From Microbispora sp. H11081 (GTDB taxonomy: Bacteria; Actinomycetota; Actinomycetes; Streptosporangiales; Streptosporangiaceae), in assembly GCF_012999535.1 (NCBI RefSeq), contig NZ_JABBWV010000022.1:1-64000 (forward strand): DNA of 64,000 bases, given 5' to 3'. The notes beneath the pieces are model-generated. The model did not search any database and was not told where the DNA came from. It saw only the letters and a program-made list of their open reading frames with translations. Position 1 is the stretch's first letter; the number at the start of each line of letters is the position of its first letter. Below, one piece after another: positions 15,754-25,094 of this stretch. Made by a program: the position numbers and the translations under genes.

Positions 15754-18700
15754 GTGTCGTCTGAGTCGTCGCGGACAAACCCGCTGGCAAGCTTCGGGCA
15801 AAATGAGTGGCTTGTCGACGAGTTGTACCAGAAGTATCTCGAAGATCCCGAGTCTGTTGACCAGGCCTGGTGGCACTTCTTCGCCGACTACAACGGGGCG
15901 GCCAAACCCGCTCCACCGAAGTCCGCAGGCGCGGGGAACGGCGCGACCGTCACGGCCGCGCCAGAGGCGCCCGCGCCGGTGACGCCGGCACCGCAGACGG
16001 CCCCACCGAAGCCCGCTCCGCAGCCCAAGCCCGAGGCCAAGGCGCCCGCGCCGAAGCAGCAGACCCCGGTGCCGGCGGGCGCGGTCGAGGAGAAGCTGCG
16101 CGGCGCCGCCGCGCGCACGGCCGCCAACATGGAGGCATCGCTGGTCGTCCCCACGGCCACCAGCGTCCGCGCGGTCCCCGCCAAGCTCCTCATCGACAAC
16201 CGCATCGTCATCAACAACCACCTGTCCCGCGGCCGCGGCGGCAAGATCTCCTTTACCCACGTCATCGGCTACGCGATCGTCCGGGCGCTCAAGGCCATGC
16301 CCGAGATGAACCACTCGTACGCCGAGGTGGACGGCAAGCCGGTCCTCGTCAGGCCGGAGCACGTGGGGCTCGGCCTCGCGATCGACGTGCAGAAGAGCGA
16401 CGGCAGCCGTCAGCTGCTTGTCCCCTCGATCAAGCACGCCGAGACGATGGACTTCCGCCAGTTCTGGGTGGCGTACGAGGAGATCGTGCGCAAGGCCCGC
16501 GCGGGCAAGCTGGGCGTGGAGGACTTCCAGGGCACCACGATCTCCCTGACCAACCCCGGCACGATCGGCACGGTCCACTCCGTGCCGCGGCTGATGCCCG
16601 GCCAGGGCACGATCATCGGCGTCGGCGCGATGGAGTACCCGGCGGAGTACCAGGGCGCGTCCGCGGACACCCTGTCCCGCCTGGCCATCAGCAAGGTGAT
16701 GACCCTCACCTCCACCTACGACCACCGGATCATCCAGGGCGCCCAGTCGGGCGACTTCCTGCGCCGCATCCACCAGCTCCTGCTCGGCGCGGACGGCTTC
16801 TACGACGAGATCTTCCAGTCGCTGCGCATCCCGTACGAGCCGGTCCGCTGGGTCCAGGACATCTCGGCCACCCACGACGACGACGTGGCCAAGTCGGCCC
16901 GCGTGCTTGAGCTCATCCACGCGTACCGGGTCCGCGGCCACCTCATGGCCGACACCGACCCGCTGGAGTACCGCCAGCGCAAGCACCCCGACCTCGACAT
17001 CCAGTCGCACGGGCTGACCCTCTGGGACCTGGAGCGCGAGTTCCCGACCGGCGGCTTCGGCGGCAAGCCGCTGATGAAGCTGCGCGACATCCTCGGCGTG
17101 CTGCGCGACTCGTACGTCCGCACGGTCGGCATCGAGTACATGCACATCCAGAACCCCGAGGAGCGGGCCTGGATCCAGACCCGGGTGGAGCAGCCGCACG
17201 AGAAGCCCAGCCGTGACGAGCAGCTGCACATCCTGCGCCGGCTCAACACCGCCGAGGCGTTCGAGACCTTCCTGCAGACCAAGTACGTCGGCCAGAAGCG
17301 GTTCTCGCTCGAAGGCGGCGAGTCGCTGATCCCGCTGCTCGACTCGGTGATCAGCGACGCGGCCGCGGAGGGCCTCGACGAGGTCGTCATCGGCATGGCG
17401 CACCGCGGCCGGCTCAACGTGCTCGCCAACATCGTGGGCAAGTCGTACGCCCAGATCTTCGGCGAGTTCGAGGGCAACATCGACCCCCGCAGCGCGCACG
17501 GCTCCGGCGACGTGAAGTACCACCTCGGCGCGAGCGGCGACTTCGTGGCCCCCTGCGGCAAGAAGATCAGCACGTCCGTGGTCGCGAACCCCTCGCACCT
17601 GGAGGCCGTCGACCCCGTCCTCGAAGGCGTGGTCCGCGCCAAGCAGGACCTGCTGGAGCGCGGCGAGGAGGGATTCACCGTCCTGCCCGTGCTCGTCCAC
17701 GGTGACGCGGCGTTCGCCGGCCAGGGCGTGGTCGCCGAGACCCTGCACCTGTCCCAGCTGCGCGGCTACCGCACCGGCGGCACCGTGCACATCGTGGTGA
17801 ACAACCAGGTCGGCTTCACCACCTCCCCCGCGTCCTCGCGCTCCAGCGTGTACGCCACCGACGTCGCGCGCATGATCCAGGCGCCGATCTTCCACGTGAA
17901 CGGCGACGACCCCGAGGCCGTCGTCCGCGTGGGCCAGCTCGCCTACGAGTACCGCCAGACGTTCCGCAAGGACGTCGTGATCGACATGATCTGCTACCGG
18001 CGGCGCGGCCACAACGAGGGCGACAACCCGGCCTTCACCCAGCCGCTGATGTACGACCTCATCGACGCCAAGCGCTCGACCCGCAAGCTGTACACCGAGG
18101 CCCTCATCGGCCGCGGCGACATCACGGTCGAGGAGGCCGAGCAGGCCCTGCGCGACTACCAGGAGCAGCTGGAGCGGGCCTTCACCGAGACCCGCGAGGC
18201 CGCCAGGAAGCCGCTGGAGCCGGGCGCGGTCGTGGTCCCCCAGCGCGACGAGCAGATCCCGTGGTCGCACGAGGACACCAAGACGGCGATCTCCGAGGAG
18301 GTCGTCAAGCGGGTCATCGACACGCAGCTCAACCTGCCGGAGGGCTTCACCGTCCACCCGCGCCTCGCCCCGGTGATCCAGCGCCGCGGCACCATGATCT
18401 CCGAGGACGCGATCGACTGGGCGACCGGTGAGCTGCTCGCGTTCGGCTCGCTGCTCATCGACGACCACCCGGTCCGCCTGGTGGGTCAGGACTCCCGCCG
18501 CGGCACCTTCGGCCAGCGCCACGCCGTGCTGGTCGACCGTGTCACCGGCGAGGAGCACACTCCGCTCAAGACGTTCAACCACGGGACCACGAAGTTCTAC
18601 GTGTACGACTCGCTGCTCAGCGAGTTCGCCGCGATGGGCTTCGAGTACGGCTACAGCGTGGTCCGGCCGGACGCCCTGGTCGCCTGGGAGGCGCAGTTCG

Positions 18701-19440
18701 GCGACTTCGCCAACGGCGCTCAGTCGATCATCGACGAGTTCATCTCGTCGGGCGAGCAGAAGTGGGGCCAGCGCTCCTCGGTCGTGCTGCTGCTGCCGCA
18801 CGGCTACGAGGGTCAGGGCCCTGACCACTCCTCCGGCCGCATCGAGCGCTACCTGCAGCTGTGCGCGCAGGACAACATGACGGTGGCGCAGCCGAGCAGC
18901 CCGGCGAACTACTTCCACCTGCTGCGCTGGCAGGTGCTGTCGCAGCGGCGCAAGCCCCTGATCGTGTTCACGCCCAAGTCGCTGCTGCGGCTCAAGGCGG
19001 CGGCCTCGGCCACGTCGGAGTTCACCAGCGGCGCCTTCCGCCCGGTCATCGGCGACTCGACGGTGGACCCGTCCAACGTCCGGCGGATCGTGGTCTGCTC
19101 GGGCAGGATCTACTACGACCTGCTGGCGCGGCGGGAGAAGAGCGGCAGCAACGACGTGGCGCTGGTCCGGTTGGAGCGCATCTACCCGTTCCCGGAGAAC
19201 CCGCTCAAGGCGGAGCTGAGCCGCTACCCCGACGGCGCGGACCTCGTCTGGGCGCAGGACGAGCCCGTCAACATGGGCCCGTGGCCGTACCTCAGCCTCA
19301 AGATGGTGGAGAAGCCCGACCTGCTCGGGGGACGCACCTTCCGCCGGGTCTCGCGTACGCCGAACTCCTCGCCGGCCGTCGGCTCCCACGCCAAGCACGA
19401 CGAGGAACTGCACGGAATCCTGGACGAGATCTTCGGCTGA
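15754..19440 (+). CDS. kgd: Multifunctional 2-oxoglutarate metabolism enzyme (E1o with E2o-type transacylase domain)
   Basis: A 1228-residue enzyme linking 2-oxoglutarate to succinyl-CoA or succinic semialdehyde in the TCA cycle. The N-terminal E1 segment ([20 protein letters not shown]) is followed by a Pro/Ala linker and an E2-type transacylase domain (about 110-350) with the catalytic histidine in TYDHRIIQG near residue 324. The TPP-dependent E1 domain ([23 protein letters not shown]) and a C-terminal pyrimidine-binding region complete it. No lipoyl domain is present, as in mycobacterial and streptomycete Kgd. The GTG start gives the conserved [19 protein letters not shown]. In relatives the enzyme is inhibited by the FHA protein GarA, which is not in this window. 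Confidence 0.95.
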   Translation: MSSESSRTNPLASFGQNEWLVDELYQKYLEDPESVDQAWWHFFADYNGAAKPAPPKSAGAGNGATVTAAPEAPAPVTPAPQTAPPKPAPQPKPEAKAPAPKQQTPVPAGAVEEKLRGAAARTAANMEASLVVPTATSVRAVPAKLLIDNRIVINNHLSRGRGGKISFTHVIGYAIVRALKAMPEMNHSYAEVDGKPVLVRPEHVGLGLAIDVQKSDGSRQLLVPSIKHAETMDFRQFWVAYEEIVRKARAGKLGVEDFQGTTISLTNPGTIGTVHSVPRLMPGQGTIIGVGAMEYPAEYQGASADTLSRLAISKVMTLTSTYDHRIIQGAQSGDFLRRIHQLLLGADGFYDEIFQSLRIPYEPVRWVQDISATHDDDVAKSARVLELIHAYRVRGHLMADTDPLEYRQRKHPDLDIQSHGLTLWDLEREFPTGGFGGKPLMKLRDILGVLRDSYVRTVGIEYMHIQNPEERAWIQTRVEQPHEKPSRDEQLHILRRLNTAEAFETFLQTKYVGQKRFSLEGGESLIPLLDSVISDAAAEGLDEVVIGMAHRGRLNVLANIVGKSYAQIFGEFEGNIDPRSAHGSGDVKYHLGASGDFVAPCGKKISTSVVANPSHLEAVDPVLEGVVRAKQDLLERGEEGFTVLPVLVHGDAAFAGQGVVAETLHLSQLRGYRTGGTVHIVVNNQVGFTTSPASSRSSVYATDVARMIQAPIFHVNGDDPEAVVRVGQLAYEYRQTFRKDVVIDMICYRRRGHNEGDNPAFTQPLMYDLIDAKRSTRKLYTEALIGRGDITVEEAEQALRDYQEQLERAFTETREAARKPLEPGAVVVPQRDEQIPWSHEDTKTAISEEVVKRVIDTQLNLPEGFTVHPRLAPVIQRRGTMISEDAIDWATGELLAFGSLLIDDHPVRLVGQDSRRGTFGQRHAVLVDRVTGEEHTPLKTFNHGTTKFYVYDSLLSEFAAMGFEYGYSVVRPDALVAWEAQFGDFANGAQSIIDEFISSGEQKWGQRSSVVLLLPHGYEGQGPDHSSGRIERYLQLCAQDNMTVAQPSSPANYFHLLRWQVLSQRRKPLIVFTPKSLLRLKAAASATSEFTSGAFRPVIGDSTVDPSNVRRIVVCSGRIYYDLLARREKSGSNDVALVRLERIYPFPENPLKAELSRYPDGADLVWAQDEPVNMGPWPYLSLKMVEKPDLLGGRTFRRVSRTPNSSPAVGSHAKHDEELHGILDEIFG

Positions 19441-19462
19441 TCCGAAGTCCCGTACGGCTGAA

Positions 19463-19490
19463 GAGGTCCCCCACGTCCGTGGGGGGCCTC
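19463..19490. terminator. Stem-loop terminator after kgd
   Basis: GAGGTCCCCCACG and CGTGGGGGGCCTC form a 13-bp stem (one G-T wobble) with a two-base centre, beginning 22 bp after the kgd stop and followed by a pyrimidine-rich TCTCTCC. Confidence 0.85.
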
Positions 19491-19524
19491 TCTCCATGAG
19501 TCAGGTCGTTCACTGGAGCGAGGT

Positions 19525-19701
19525 ATGTACTTCACCGACAAGGGAATCGAGGAGCTCGTCGAGCGCCGCGGCGAGGAGGAGGTCAGCGTCGGCTGGCTGG
19601 CGGAGCGGCTGCGCGAGTTCGTCGACCTCAACCCGGAGTTCGAGGTGCCCGTGGAGCGGCTGGCCACCTGGCTCGCCCGCCTGGACGACGACGACGACTG
19701 A
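19525..19701 (+). CDS. DUF6104 small protein
   Basis: A 58-residue acidic protein starting MYFTDKGIEELVERRGEEE and ending WLARLDDDDD, which matches the DUF6104 family of short actinomycete proteins found downstream of kgd/sucA. It is mostly helical with no membrane segment. A GAGCGAGG Shine-Dalgarno lies just before the ATG, and the kgd terminator separates it from kgd. Its function is unknown. Confidence 0.88.
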   Translation: MYFTDKGIEELVERRGEEEVSVGWLAERLREFVDLNPEFEVPVERLATWLARLDDDDD

Positions 19702-19810
19702 CCGCACGGGCTGACCGGGCCGCCTGGATGATCGGGCTGACCGGGTGTTTGGGCTGACCGGGCCGCGCTCCTGGTCGGCCCGGTCGGCTGGCCACGAGTC
19801 CCGACAAACG

Positions 19811-19846
19811 CGATATATCTTGACTTTCATGGAACGAGATATATCG
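19811..19846 (+). promoter_or_regulatory. PadR-type operator and promoter for the DUF4097-PadR operon
   Basis: The perfect inverted repeat CGATATATCT (19811-19820) and AGATATATCG (19837-19846) is separated by 16 bp. A -35-like TTGACT at 19820-19825 lies between the arms, and the right arm covers the expected -10 position. ATATATC half-sites are typical of PadR regulators, so autoregulation by the third gene of the operon is likely. Confidence 0.75.
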
Positions 19847-19917
19847 TGTAAGGCGATAGTACGTCCGCGCGGTGGCCGCCGCGCGGACACAGGACTTCGC
19901 GTGGAAGGGCTCAAGCG

Positions 19918-20739
19918 ATGCCCCAATACACGATCGACTCTCCCGGACGGCTCACGTTCGGAGAGGTCACCGCGCTCAACGTGCGAATCGTGGCGGGCCG
20001 GCTCGCCGTACTGGCCAGCGACGGCCCGCCGACCCTCGAAGTGACGGAGGTGGACGGCGCGCCGCTCGTGGTGACCCACGACGACGACGGCCGCCTGACG
20101 GTCGCGTACAAGGACCTGACGTGGGACGGGATCCTCGGGTTGTTACGCCCTGGCCCGCGCAGCACCACGCTGACGCTGACCGTGCCGAAGACGTGCCCCG
20201 TCCAGGCCGGGGTGGTCGCCGCCACCGCCGTCGTGACGGGCATGGAGGGGGTCACCCGCCTGAAGGCCGTGTCCGGGGACATCGTCCTCGACGGGGTCGG
20301 CGGCGAGGTGCGGGCCGAGACGGTCTCCGGCGCGCTGGAGAGCCGGGAACTGGCCGGCGACCTGTCCTTCACCAGCGTCTCAGGCGAGCTCACCATCGCC
20401 GGCGGCCGGCCGCGGCGCCTGCGCGCGAACACGGTGTCCGGGCGCGTCACCACAGACCTCGACCTGCTGCCCACCGGTCACGTCACCCTGCACAGCATGT
20501 CCGGCACGATCGTCGTACGGCTCCCCCAGGACGTGGACACCGACGTGTCCTTCCGATCGACCTCGGGCCGGATCGAGTCCGCGTTCCCTGAACTGCACGC
20601 CTCCGCGACGCCCGGAGGCCGGTCGCTCGGCGGCCGGCTGGGCGGCGGCATGGCATCCCTGTCGGCGACCACCGTGTCCGGCGACGTCACCCTGCTGTGC
20701 GGCCAGCCCGCCGCCGGGCGAGCGGAGGAGAGGTCATGA
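19918..20739 (+). CDS. DUF4097 family beta-strand repeat protein
   Basis: A 273-residue protein without signal peptide or membrane segment, made of repeated short strands with recurring VSG motifs (KAVSGDIVLDGV, AETVSGALESREL, TSVSGELTI, NTVSGRVTTDL). These are the marks of DUF4097/adhesin-like right-handed beta folds. The ATG at 19918 follows the predicted PadR-controlled promoter. Its stop overlaps the next micro-ORF as ATGA. DUF4097 proteins often sit beside PadR regulators; a role in envelope stress sensing has been suggested for the family but is not proven. Confidence 0.85.
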   Translation: MPQYTIDSPGRLTFGEVTALNVRIVAGRLAVLASDGPPTLEVTEVDGAPLVVTHDDDGRLTVAYKDLTWDGILGLLRPGPRSTTLTLTVPKTCPVQAGVVAATAVVTGMEGVTRLKAVSGDIVLDGVGGEVRAETVSGALESRELAGDLSFTSVSGELTIAGGRPRRLRANTVSGRVTTDLDLLPTGHVTLHSMSGTIVVRLPQDVDTDVSFRSTSGRIESAFPELHASATPGGRSLGGRLGGGMASLSATTVSGDVTLLCGQPAAGRAEERS

Positions 20740-20876
20740 GCACCACCACACCACGCGCCTCCGGCACGACCACACCGCGCGCCTCCGGCACGACCACACC
20801 GCGAGCCTCCGGCACGACCACACCGCGCGCCTCCGGCACGACCGCGCTCGGCGCGGAAGGCGGGGAGGCGGCATGA
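20736..20876 (+). CDS. 46-residue repeat micro-ORF coupling DUF4097 to padR
   Basis: ATG at 20736 overlaps the DUF4097 stop (ATGA), and the TGA at 20874-20876 overlaps the padR ATG (ATGA), with the frame kept throughout. The translation is MS, four near-identical copies of TTTPRASG, then TTALGAEGGEAA. At DNA level this is a 24-bp unit repeated four times (about 20742-20837). The repeat length is a multiple of three, so copy-number change would keep both overlaps. No known domain is present. It may be a real low-complexity peptide or simply a translated spacer that passes ribosomes to padR. Confidence 0.55.
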   Translation: MSTTTPRASGTTTPRASGTTTPRASGTTTPRASGTTALGAEGGEAA

Positions 20877-21595
20877 GTCCGGTGTTCGGGCACGGCCGGT
20901 TGCGGTTGTACCTGCTGAAGCTGCTGGAGGAGAGCCCGCGGCACGGCTACGAGGTCATCCGGCTCCTGCAGGACCGTTTCCTCGGCGTCTACTCCCCCTC
21001 CCCCGGCACGATCTATCCCCGGCTGGCCCGGCTTGAGGAAGAGGGCCTGGTCACCCACGAGGTCGTGGACGGCAAGAAGGTCTTCACCCTCACCGACAAG
21101 GGGCGGGCCGAACTGCACGACAGGATGGACGAACTGGCCGACCTGGAGCGGGAGATCACCGCCTCGGTCCAGGACATCGCGCGCGAGGTCAAGGAGGACG
21201 TGCGGCAGACCGTACGCTCGCTGCGCGAGGAGCTCACCCAGATGGCCAGGGACATCGGCCACGACAACCGCGACCAGCGACGTGAGCAGAAGGAGGAGTG
21301 GCGGCGGCAGCGCGACCACGCCAAGGAGGAGTGGCGCCGCCACAAGCGCCAGTGGCGCGAGGAGAGCGAGCGCTGGCAGCACGAGTGGCGCCGCATCTGG
21401 GAGGAGTCCTGGGGGGCCGGCGGCGCCCGGGAGGGCGAGCACGACGCCGCGCTCAGCCGGATGCTGGCCGACTTCGTCGCCGACGTCCATCGGTCGTCCA
21501 ACACCGGGGTGCCGCACGAACGCGCCCTGGCCGAGTGCCGGGCCGCCCTGGACGAGGCCGCCGAGCGCATCCGCCGGGCCCTGCGCACCCCCTGA
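20873..21595 (+). CDS. PadR family transcriptional regulator
   Basis: A 240-residue regulator. Residues 8-80 are the PadR winged helix (LYLLKLLEESPRHGYEVIRL, GTIYPRLARLEEEGLV, KKVFTLTDKGRAEL). A long, highly charged coiled coil rich in Arg, Glu and Trp follows (about 85-180), then a helical tail. This extended coil is typical of PadR proteins paired with DUF4097. It probably autoregulates through the ATATATC inverted repeat upstream of the operon. Confidence 0.9.
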   Translation: MSPVFGHGRLRLYLLKLLEESPRHGYEVIRLLQDRFLGVYSPSPGTIYPRLARLEEEGLVTHEVVDGKKVFTLTDKGRAELHDRMDELADLEREITASVQDIAREVKEDVRQTVRSLREELTQMARDIGHDNRDQRREQKEEWRRQRDHAKEEWRRHKRQWREESERWQHEWRRIWEESWGAGGAREGEHDAALSRMLADFVADVHRSSNTGVPHERALAECRAALDEAAERIRRALRTP

Positions 21596-21731
21596 CTGCC
21601 CCCAGACCCCCGACGCCGCCGAAACCGGGCGCCCCCTACAACCGGGCGCCCAGTGACCGGCGGCAGCGTGACCGGCGGGAGGGCGGGCGGCGCCAGCGCC
21701 GCCCGCCCCGCCGCCCGCCCCGCGCGGGCCG

Positions 21732-22694
21732 TCAGAGCGTGAAGACCACCTTGCCGAAGACCTCGCCGCGGTCCATAGCGGCGAAGCCCTCCTCGGCCTC
21801 GGCCATCGGCAGCACCCGGTCGATCGTCGGCCGGACGCCCGTCTGCTCCAGGAACACCGCGAGCCGGGCGAGCTGCTCACGCGTCCCCATCGTGGACCCG
21901 ATGATCGACTTCTGCAGGTAGTAGACCTGCGCGAGCTGCGTGGGAGCCACCATGCCGCTCGTCGCGCCGCAGGTGACGATCCGGCCACCCGGGCGCAGCG
22001 AGCTCAGCGAGTGCTTCCAGGTGGCCTCGCCGACCGTCTCCATGACGGCGTCCACCCGCTCGGGCAGCCGCGCTCCCGTCTCGAAGACCTGGTCGGCCCC
22101 CAGCGCGAGGGCCCGTTCCCGCTTGTCCTCCGAGCGGCTGGTCGCCCAGACGCGGAAGCCGCCGGCCCGGCCGAGCGCGATCAGCGCGGTCGCCACGCCT
22201 CCTCCGGCCCCCTGGACCAGGATGGTCGAGCCCGGCTCCAGCCCGGCCTTGTCGAAGATCATGCGGTAGGCCGTCAGCCAGGCCGTGGGCAGGCAGGCGG
22301 CCTCCTCGAAGGTGATCGCCGCCGGCTTGGGGACGAGGTTGCGGCGGGGCACCGCGACCTTCTCCGCGAACGTCCCGTCGTACTTCTCCGACAGCAGCGA
22401 ACGGTCCGGGTCCAGGGTCTCGTCCCCGTCGACGGGGGTGCCGATCACGGAGTGGACGATGACCTCGTTGCCGTTCTCGTCCACCCCCGACGCGTCGCAG
22501 CCGAGCACGATGGGCAGCCGGTCCTGGCTGATCCCCACACCCTTGAGGGTCCACAGGTCGTGATGGTTGAGCGCGGCGGCGCGGACCGTGACGGTCGTCC
22601 ATCCCTCGGGTACGGCGGGCTCGGGGTGCTCCCCAAGGGTCAGTCCCTTGAGCGGGTCGTGCGGATCGGTCTGAGTGACGGTTACGGCGAACAT
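21732..22694 (-). CDS. Zinc-binding dehydrogenase / quinone oxidoreductase-like protein
   Basis: A 320-residue medium-chain dehydrogenase/reductase. The N-terminal GroES-like domain has NHHDLWTLKG and GCDASG, and the Rossmann domain has the cofactor loop VQGAGGGVATALIALGR. The cysteines of the structural zinc lobe are absent, so it belongs to the zinc-independent quinone reductase/enoyl reductase side of the family. It stands alone, facing away from the protease cluster. Probable NADPH-dependent reductase of unknown substrate. Confidence 0.87.
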   Translation of the reverse strand: MFAVTVTQTDPHDPLKGLTLGEHPEPAVPEGWTTVTVRAAALNHHDLWTLKGVGISQDRLPIVLGCDASGVDENGNEVIVHSVIGTPVDGDETLDPDRSLLSEKYDGTFAEKVAVPRRNLVPKPAAITFEEAACLPTAWLTAYRMIFDKAGLEPGSTILVQGAGGGVATALIALGRAGGFRVWATSRSEDKRERALALGADQVFETGARLPERVDAVMETVGEATWKHSLSSLRPGGRIVTCGATSGMVAPTQLAQVYYLQKSIIGSTMGTREQLARLAVFLEQTGVRPTIDRVLPMAEAEEGFAAMDRGEVFGKVVFTL

Positions 22695-23044
22695 GCCAGA
22701 ACATTACTCCGGGCATCCGACCGACCACGGCGCGACCCCCCGCGACAGGCCGCCTCCGGCGCTGCTGATGCTCGGCGATATCACTGGGAACAGAGCGACA
22801 GGAAAAGAATAAGACCGGTCGAGAATGGGCGTGAACCTCCGGCCACGGTTATGCGACGTCTTCACCGGCAGCGCCGCTACCTGCGCGGATGCCATTCATA
22901 ACCACCCGCTATGAATAACAGATAGGGCAACGCACCCGATCTTCTGGTTATAGCCCACACGTCCGGAAAGGCCGGTTCACTAATCTCGGAGCGTTTTCCT
23001 GAGGAAATGGGACGCACCCTCACCGTCCCAGGAAAAGGAGCTTC
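22695..23044. other. Intergenic region upstream of protease 1, with two inverted repeats
   Basis: This 350-bp gap has no convincing ORF and is AT-richer than its surroundings. It holds the inverted repeat ATTCATA (22894-22900) / TATGAAT (22910-22916), a likely operator. It also holds a two-part stem-loop just before the start codon: TGGGACG (23008-23014) pairs with CGTCCCA (23024-23030), and TTTTCC (22994-22999) pairs with GGAAAA (23031-23036). The second structure partly covers the Shine-Dalgarno of protease 1. Confidence 0.6.
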
Positions 23045-24229
23045 ATGATCCCCCGAGCACGGCGCCTGGCCGTACCCCTCACCGGCGCGCTCCTCGCGGC
23101 CGGCGTGGTCGGCGCCACCCCTGCGGCCTCCTCGGCCGCGAGTCGCCCGACCCCGATCAGCACGACCCCGATCAGCACGACCCCGGCCGGCCAGGGCGAC
23201 GTGACCGCCAAGGCCGCGACCCGGGCACCCGCCGAGGCCGCCGCCTTCTGGTCGCCGCAACGGATGCGGGCGGCCAAGGACTACACGGAGGAACTCCGCA
23301 CCTCCGTCGCGGGATTCGGCAGGACCGGCGACGCCGTCCCGGACGGCAAGGCCGGCACCATCCCGCCCACGGGCCCGCCCGCCGGCGCGGGCAAGGGCAA
23401 GGGCAAGAGCGCGGCCGGCGTGCCGAAGCAGGTCAACCTGCCTCCCACGGTCGGCCGCGTGTTCTTCACCCTGCCGGGCAGGAACCCGCTGGACCCGGGC
23501 AGCTGGAAATACTGCTCCGGCGCCTCCGTGCAGGGGCGTTACCGCAACGTCGTCGCGACGGCCGGGCACTGCGTCTACGACCCCGTGAGCAACCAGTTCT
23601 ACGACAACTGGGTGTTCATCCCGTCGTACTGGGACGGCGACCAGTCGTGGGAGGGAAAGGCGCCGTACGGCATCTATCCGGCGACGTGGTTCCAGGCGCA
23701 CGACGACTTCGTGGTCAGGGAGGACTACGACTACGACTACGCGTTCGTGAACGTGTCGTCGGGGTTCAAGCCGACGCGGAAGACGGAGGGCGGCGTCACC
23801 CGCCAGGTGCGCGCCCCGGCAGGACGCCTCGGCGACAACGTGGGCGGGCAGGGCTTCACCTGGAACCGCGGCACCAAGGTCACGATGTTCGCGTTCGGTT
23901 ACCCCGCGGGCCCACACCCCGACGGCGACCGGCCCTTCACGGGCCGGACGATGAAGTGGTGCTACGGCCGGTCGGCTCCGACCCCGGCGGTGCCCAAGCA
24001 CGACATCCAGCAGCACATCGGCATCGCGTGCGGCATGACCTCGGGCGCGAGCGGAGGGCCATGGCTGATGGGTTACAAGAGCGCCACCCGCATGGGTTAC
24101 CTGAACGGCATCAGCAGCGTGGCGTGGGACAGCGACGGCAACAACCGGTACGACCGGATCTCCTCGCCGTACTTCGACGGCGAGACCTACGAGGTCTACA
24201 AGGCCGCCGCCGACCGGTGGACCCCGTGA
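23045..24229 (+). CDS. Secreted trypsin-fold serine protease, paralogue 1
   Basis: A 394-residue exported endopeptidase. A Sec signal peptide (about 1-33, ending AASSAAS) and a Pro/Gly/Lys-rich propeptide (to about 135) precede the catalytic domain. The triad is seen in VATAGHC (His), YDYDYAFV (Asp) and SGASGGPWL (Ser). Four catalytic-domain cysteines (KYCSG with GHC; KWCYG with IACGM) suggest two disulfides, including one next to the active-site serine. The C-terminus SSPYFDGETYEVYKAAA recurs in the paralogues. It is the first of four related genes in 6.3 kb. Confidence 0.9.
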   Translation: MIPRARRLAVPLTGALLAAGVVGATPAASSAASRPTPISTTPISTTPAGQGDVTAKAATRAPAEAAAFWSPQRMRAAKDYTEELRTSVAGFGRTGDAVPDGKAGTIPPTGPPAGAGKGKGKSAAGVPKQVNLPPTVGRVFFTLPGRNPLDPGSWKYCSGASVQGRYRNVVATAGHCVYDPVSNQFYDNWVFIPSYWDGDQSWEGKAPYGIYPATWFQAHDDFVVREDYDYDYAFVNVSSGFKPTRKTEGGVTRQVRAPAGRLGDNVGGQGFTWNRGTKVTMFAFGYPAGPHPDGDRPFTGRTMKWCYGRSAPTPAVPKHDIQQHIGIACGMTSGASGGPWLMGYKSATRMGYLNGISSVAWDSDGNNRYDRISSPYFDGETYEVYKAAADRWTP

Positions 24230-24265
24230 CAGCGGGCTGACCGCACCGCCGGCAGGTCCGGCGAA

Positions 24266-24292
24266 GGGCCCGGCGGACGTGCCGCCGGGCCC
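24266..24292. terminator. Stem-loop terminator between protease 1 and the inhibitor gene
   Basis: GGGCCCGGCGG and CCGCCGGGCCC form a perfect 11-bp stem with a five-base loop, 36 bp after protease 1 and 54 bp before the end of the convergent inhibitor gene. It can serve both directions. Confidence 0.8.
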
Positions 24293-24346
24293 TCCGCTTC
24301 CTCGTCCTTTACCTTCCCCGTACGCCGCGTGAGGTTGACTGCCGTC

Positions 24347-24883
24347 TCAGAAGTCGAACAGCTCACCGGCGGCCGACCGCATCTCACAGTCGTTGCCGAA
24401 GGTACGCCGGAACTGGGAGTATTCCCCATCCCAGATGCCACTGGCGGTGACCGTGACAGGTGCGTAGATCATCGTGCAGGGCTCGGCCTGCTGCACCCGC
24501 AGTGCGCTCGGGTCGAGGCCCGACCTGTTCAGCCAGGCGCACGCCTTCTCCGGGGAGGGATGTGAGCCGCCCACCGGAGCGCAGTTCAGGAAGGCCGACC
24601 GCTTCGGAGGCGCCGACTGCTCGCCGTCCGCGACGGTCAGGATCACCGCCCGCACCCGGGAGGCCGGCCTCGCGGCCCGCAGGGCGATCTCGGGTGGCGG
24701 CGGAGCCGGCAGGGTGTTCCCCCGCGTCGTCGCCGCACCGTCCTTCGCCGGTGTCACCGGTCCGAGCGCCCCGGAGCCGGCGGTCCTTCCGCCGTCGCCG
24801 GCCGCGCCGGGATGGGCCCATGTCAGGGCAGAGGGGCCGGCGGCCAACGCCATACCGGCCAGCAGAACTAGCAGCGGTTTCAT
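24347..24883 (-). CDS. Subtilisin-inhibitor (SSI, family I16) like secreted protease inhibitor
   Basis: A 178-residue exported protein with a signal peptide (MKPLLVLLAGMALAAGPSAL), a low-complexity spacer and a C-terminal SSI-like domain of about 100 residues. The four cysteines sit at the SSI positions: CAPVGGSHPSPEKAC and PCTMIYAPVTV, then NDCEMR. The reactive-site loop aligns with the CPM-VYDPV loop of Streptomyces SSI, giving Met as P1 and Ile as P1'. The ATG at 24883 has GGGAGGA upstream. It is divergent from protease 2 across 211 bp, so inhibitor and protease may share regulation. SSI proteins normally inhibit subtilisin-like and some trypsin-like proteases. Confidence 0.88.
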   Translation of the reverse strand: MKPLLVLLAGMALAAGPSALTWAHPGAAGDGGRTAGSGALGPVTPAKDGAATTRGNTLPAPPPPEIALRAARPASRVRAVILTVADGEQSAPPKRSAFLNCAPVGGSHPSPEKACAWLNRSGLDPSALRVQQAEPCTMIYAPVTVTASGIWDGEYSQFRRTFGNDCEMRSAAGELFDF

Positions 24884-25094
24884 ACGATCCTCCCGTTTCC
24901 CCTGCCACCCAGCGTTCTCAGGGGAGCCGCCGCGGGCAAGCGCCCACTCCGGGACCGCGAAGAAATCTGACGTACCACAGACCACATCGGTTCCGCTGGA
25001 TTCATAACGAGCTGGGCAAGAAGGGATGCCAGAACCGTGTGGATCTGGAAAAATCACCCCTTACTATCCATATCTCCGCTCTGAGGGGTCCACG

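Noticed and set aside
15709-19497. Minus-strand 1262-codon frame opposite kgd
   Set aside because: It is the antisense shadow of kgd, with Val/Ala/Asp/Arg-rich composition and no recognisable motif.
20742-20837. CRISPR-like tandem repeat
   Set aside because: The four 24-bp units are contiguous with no spacers and stay in one reading frame; this is a tandem repeat, not a CRISPR array.
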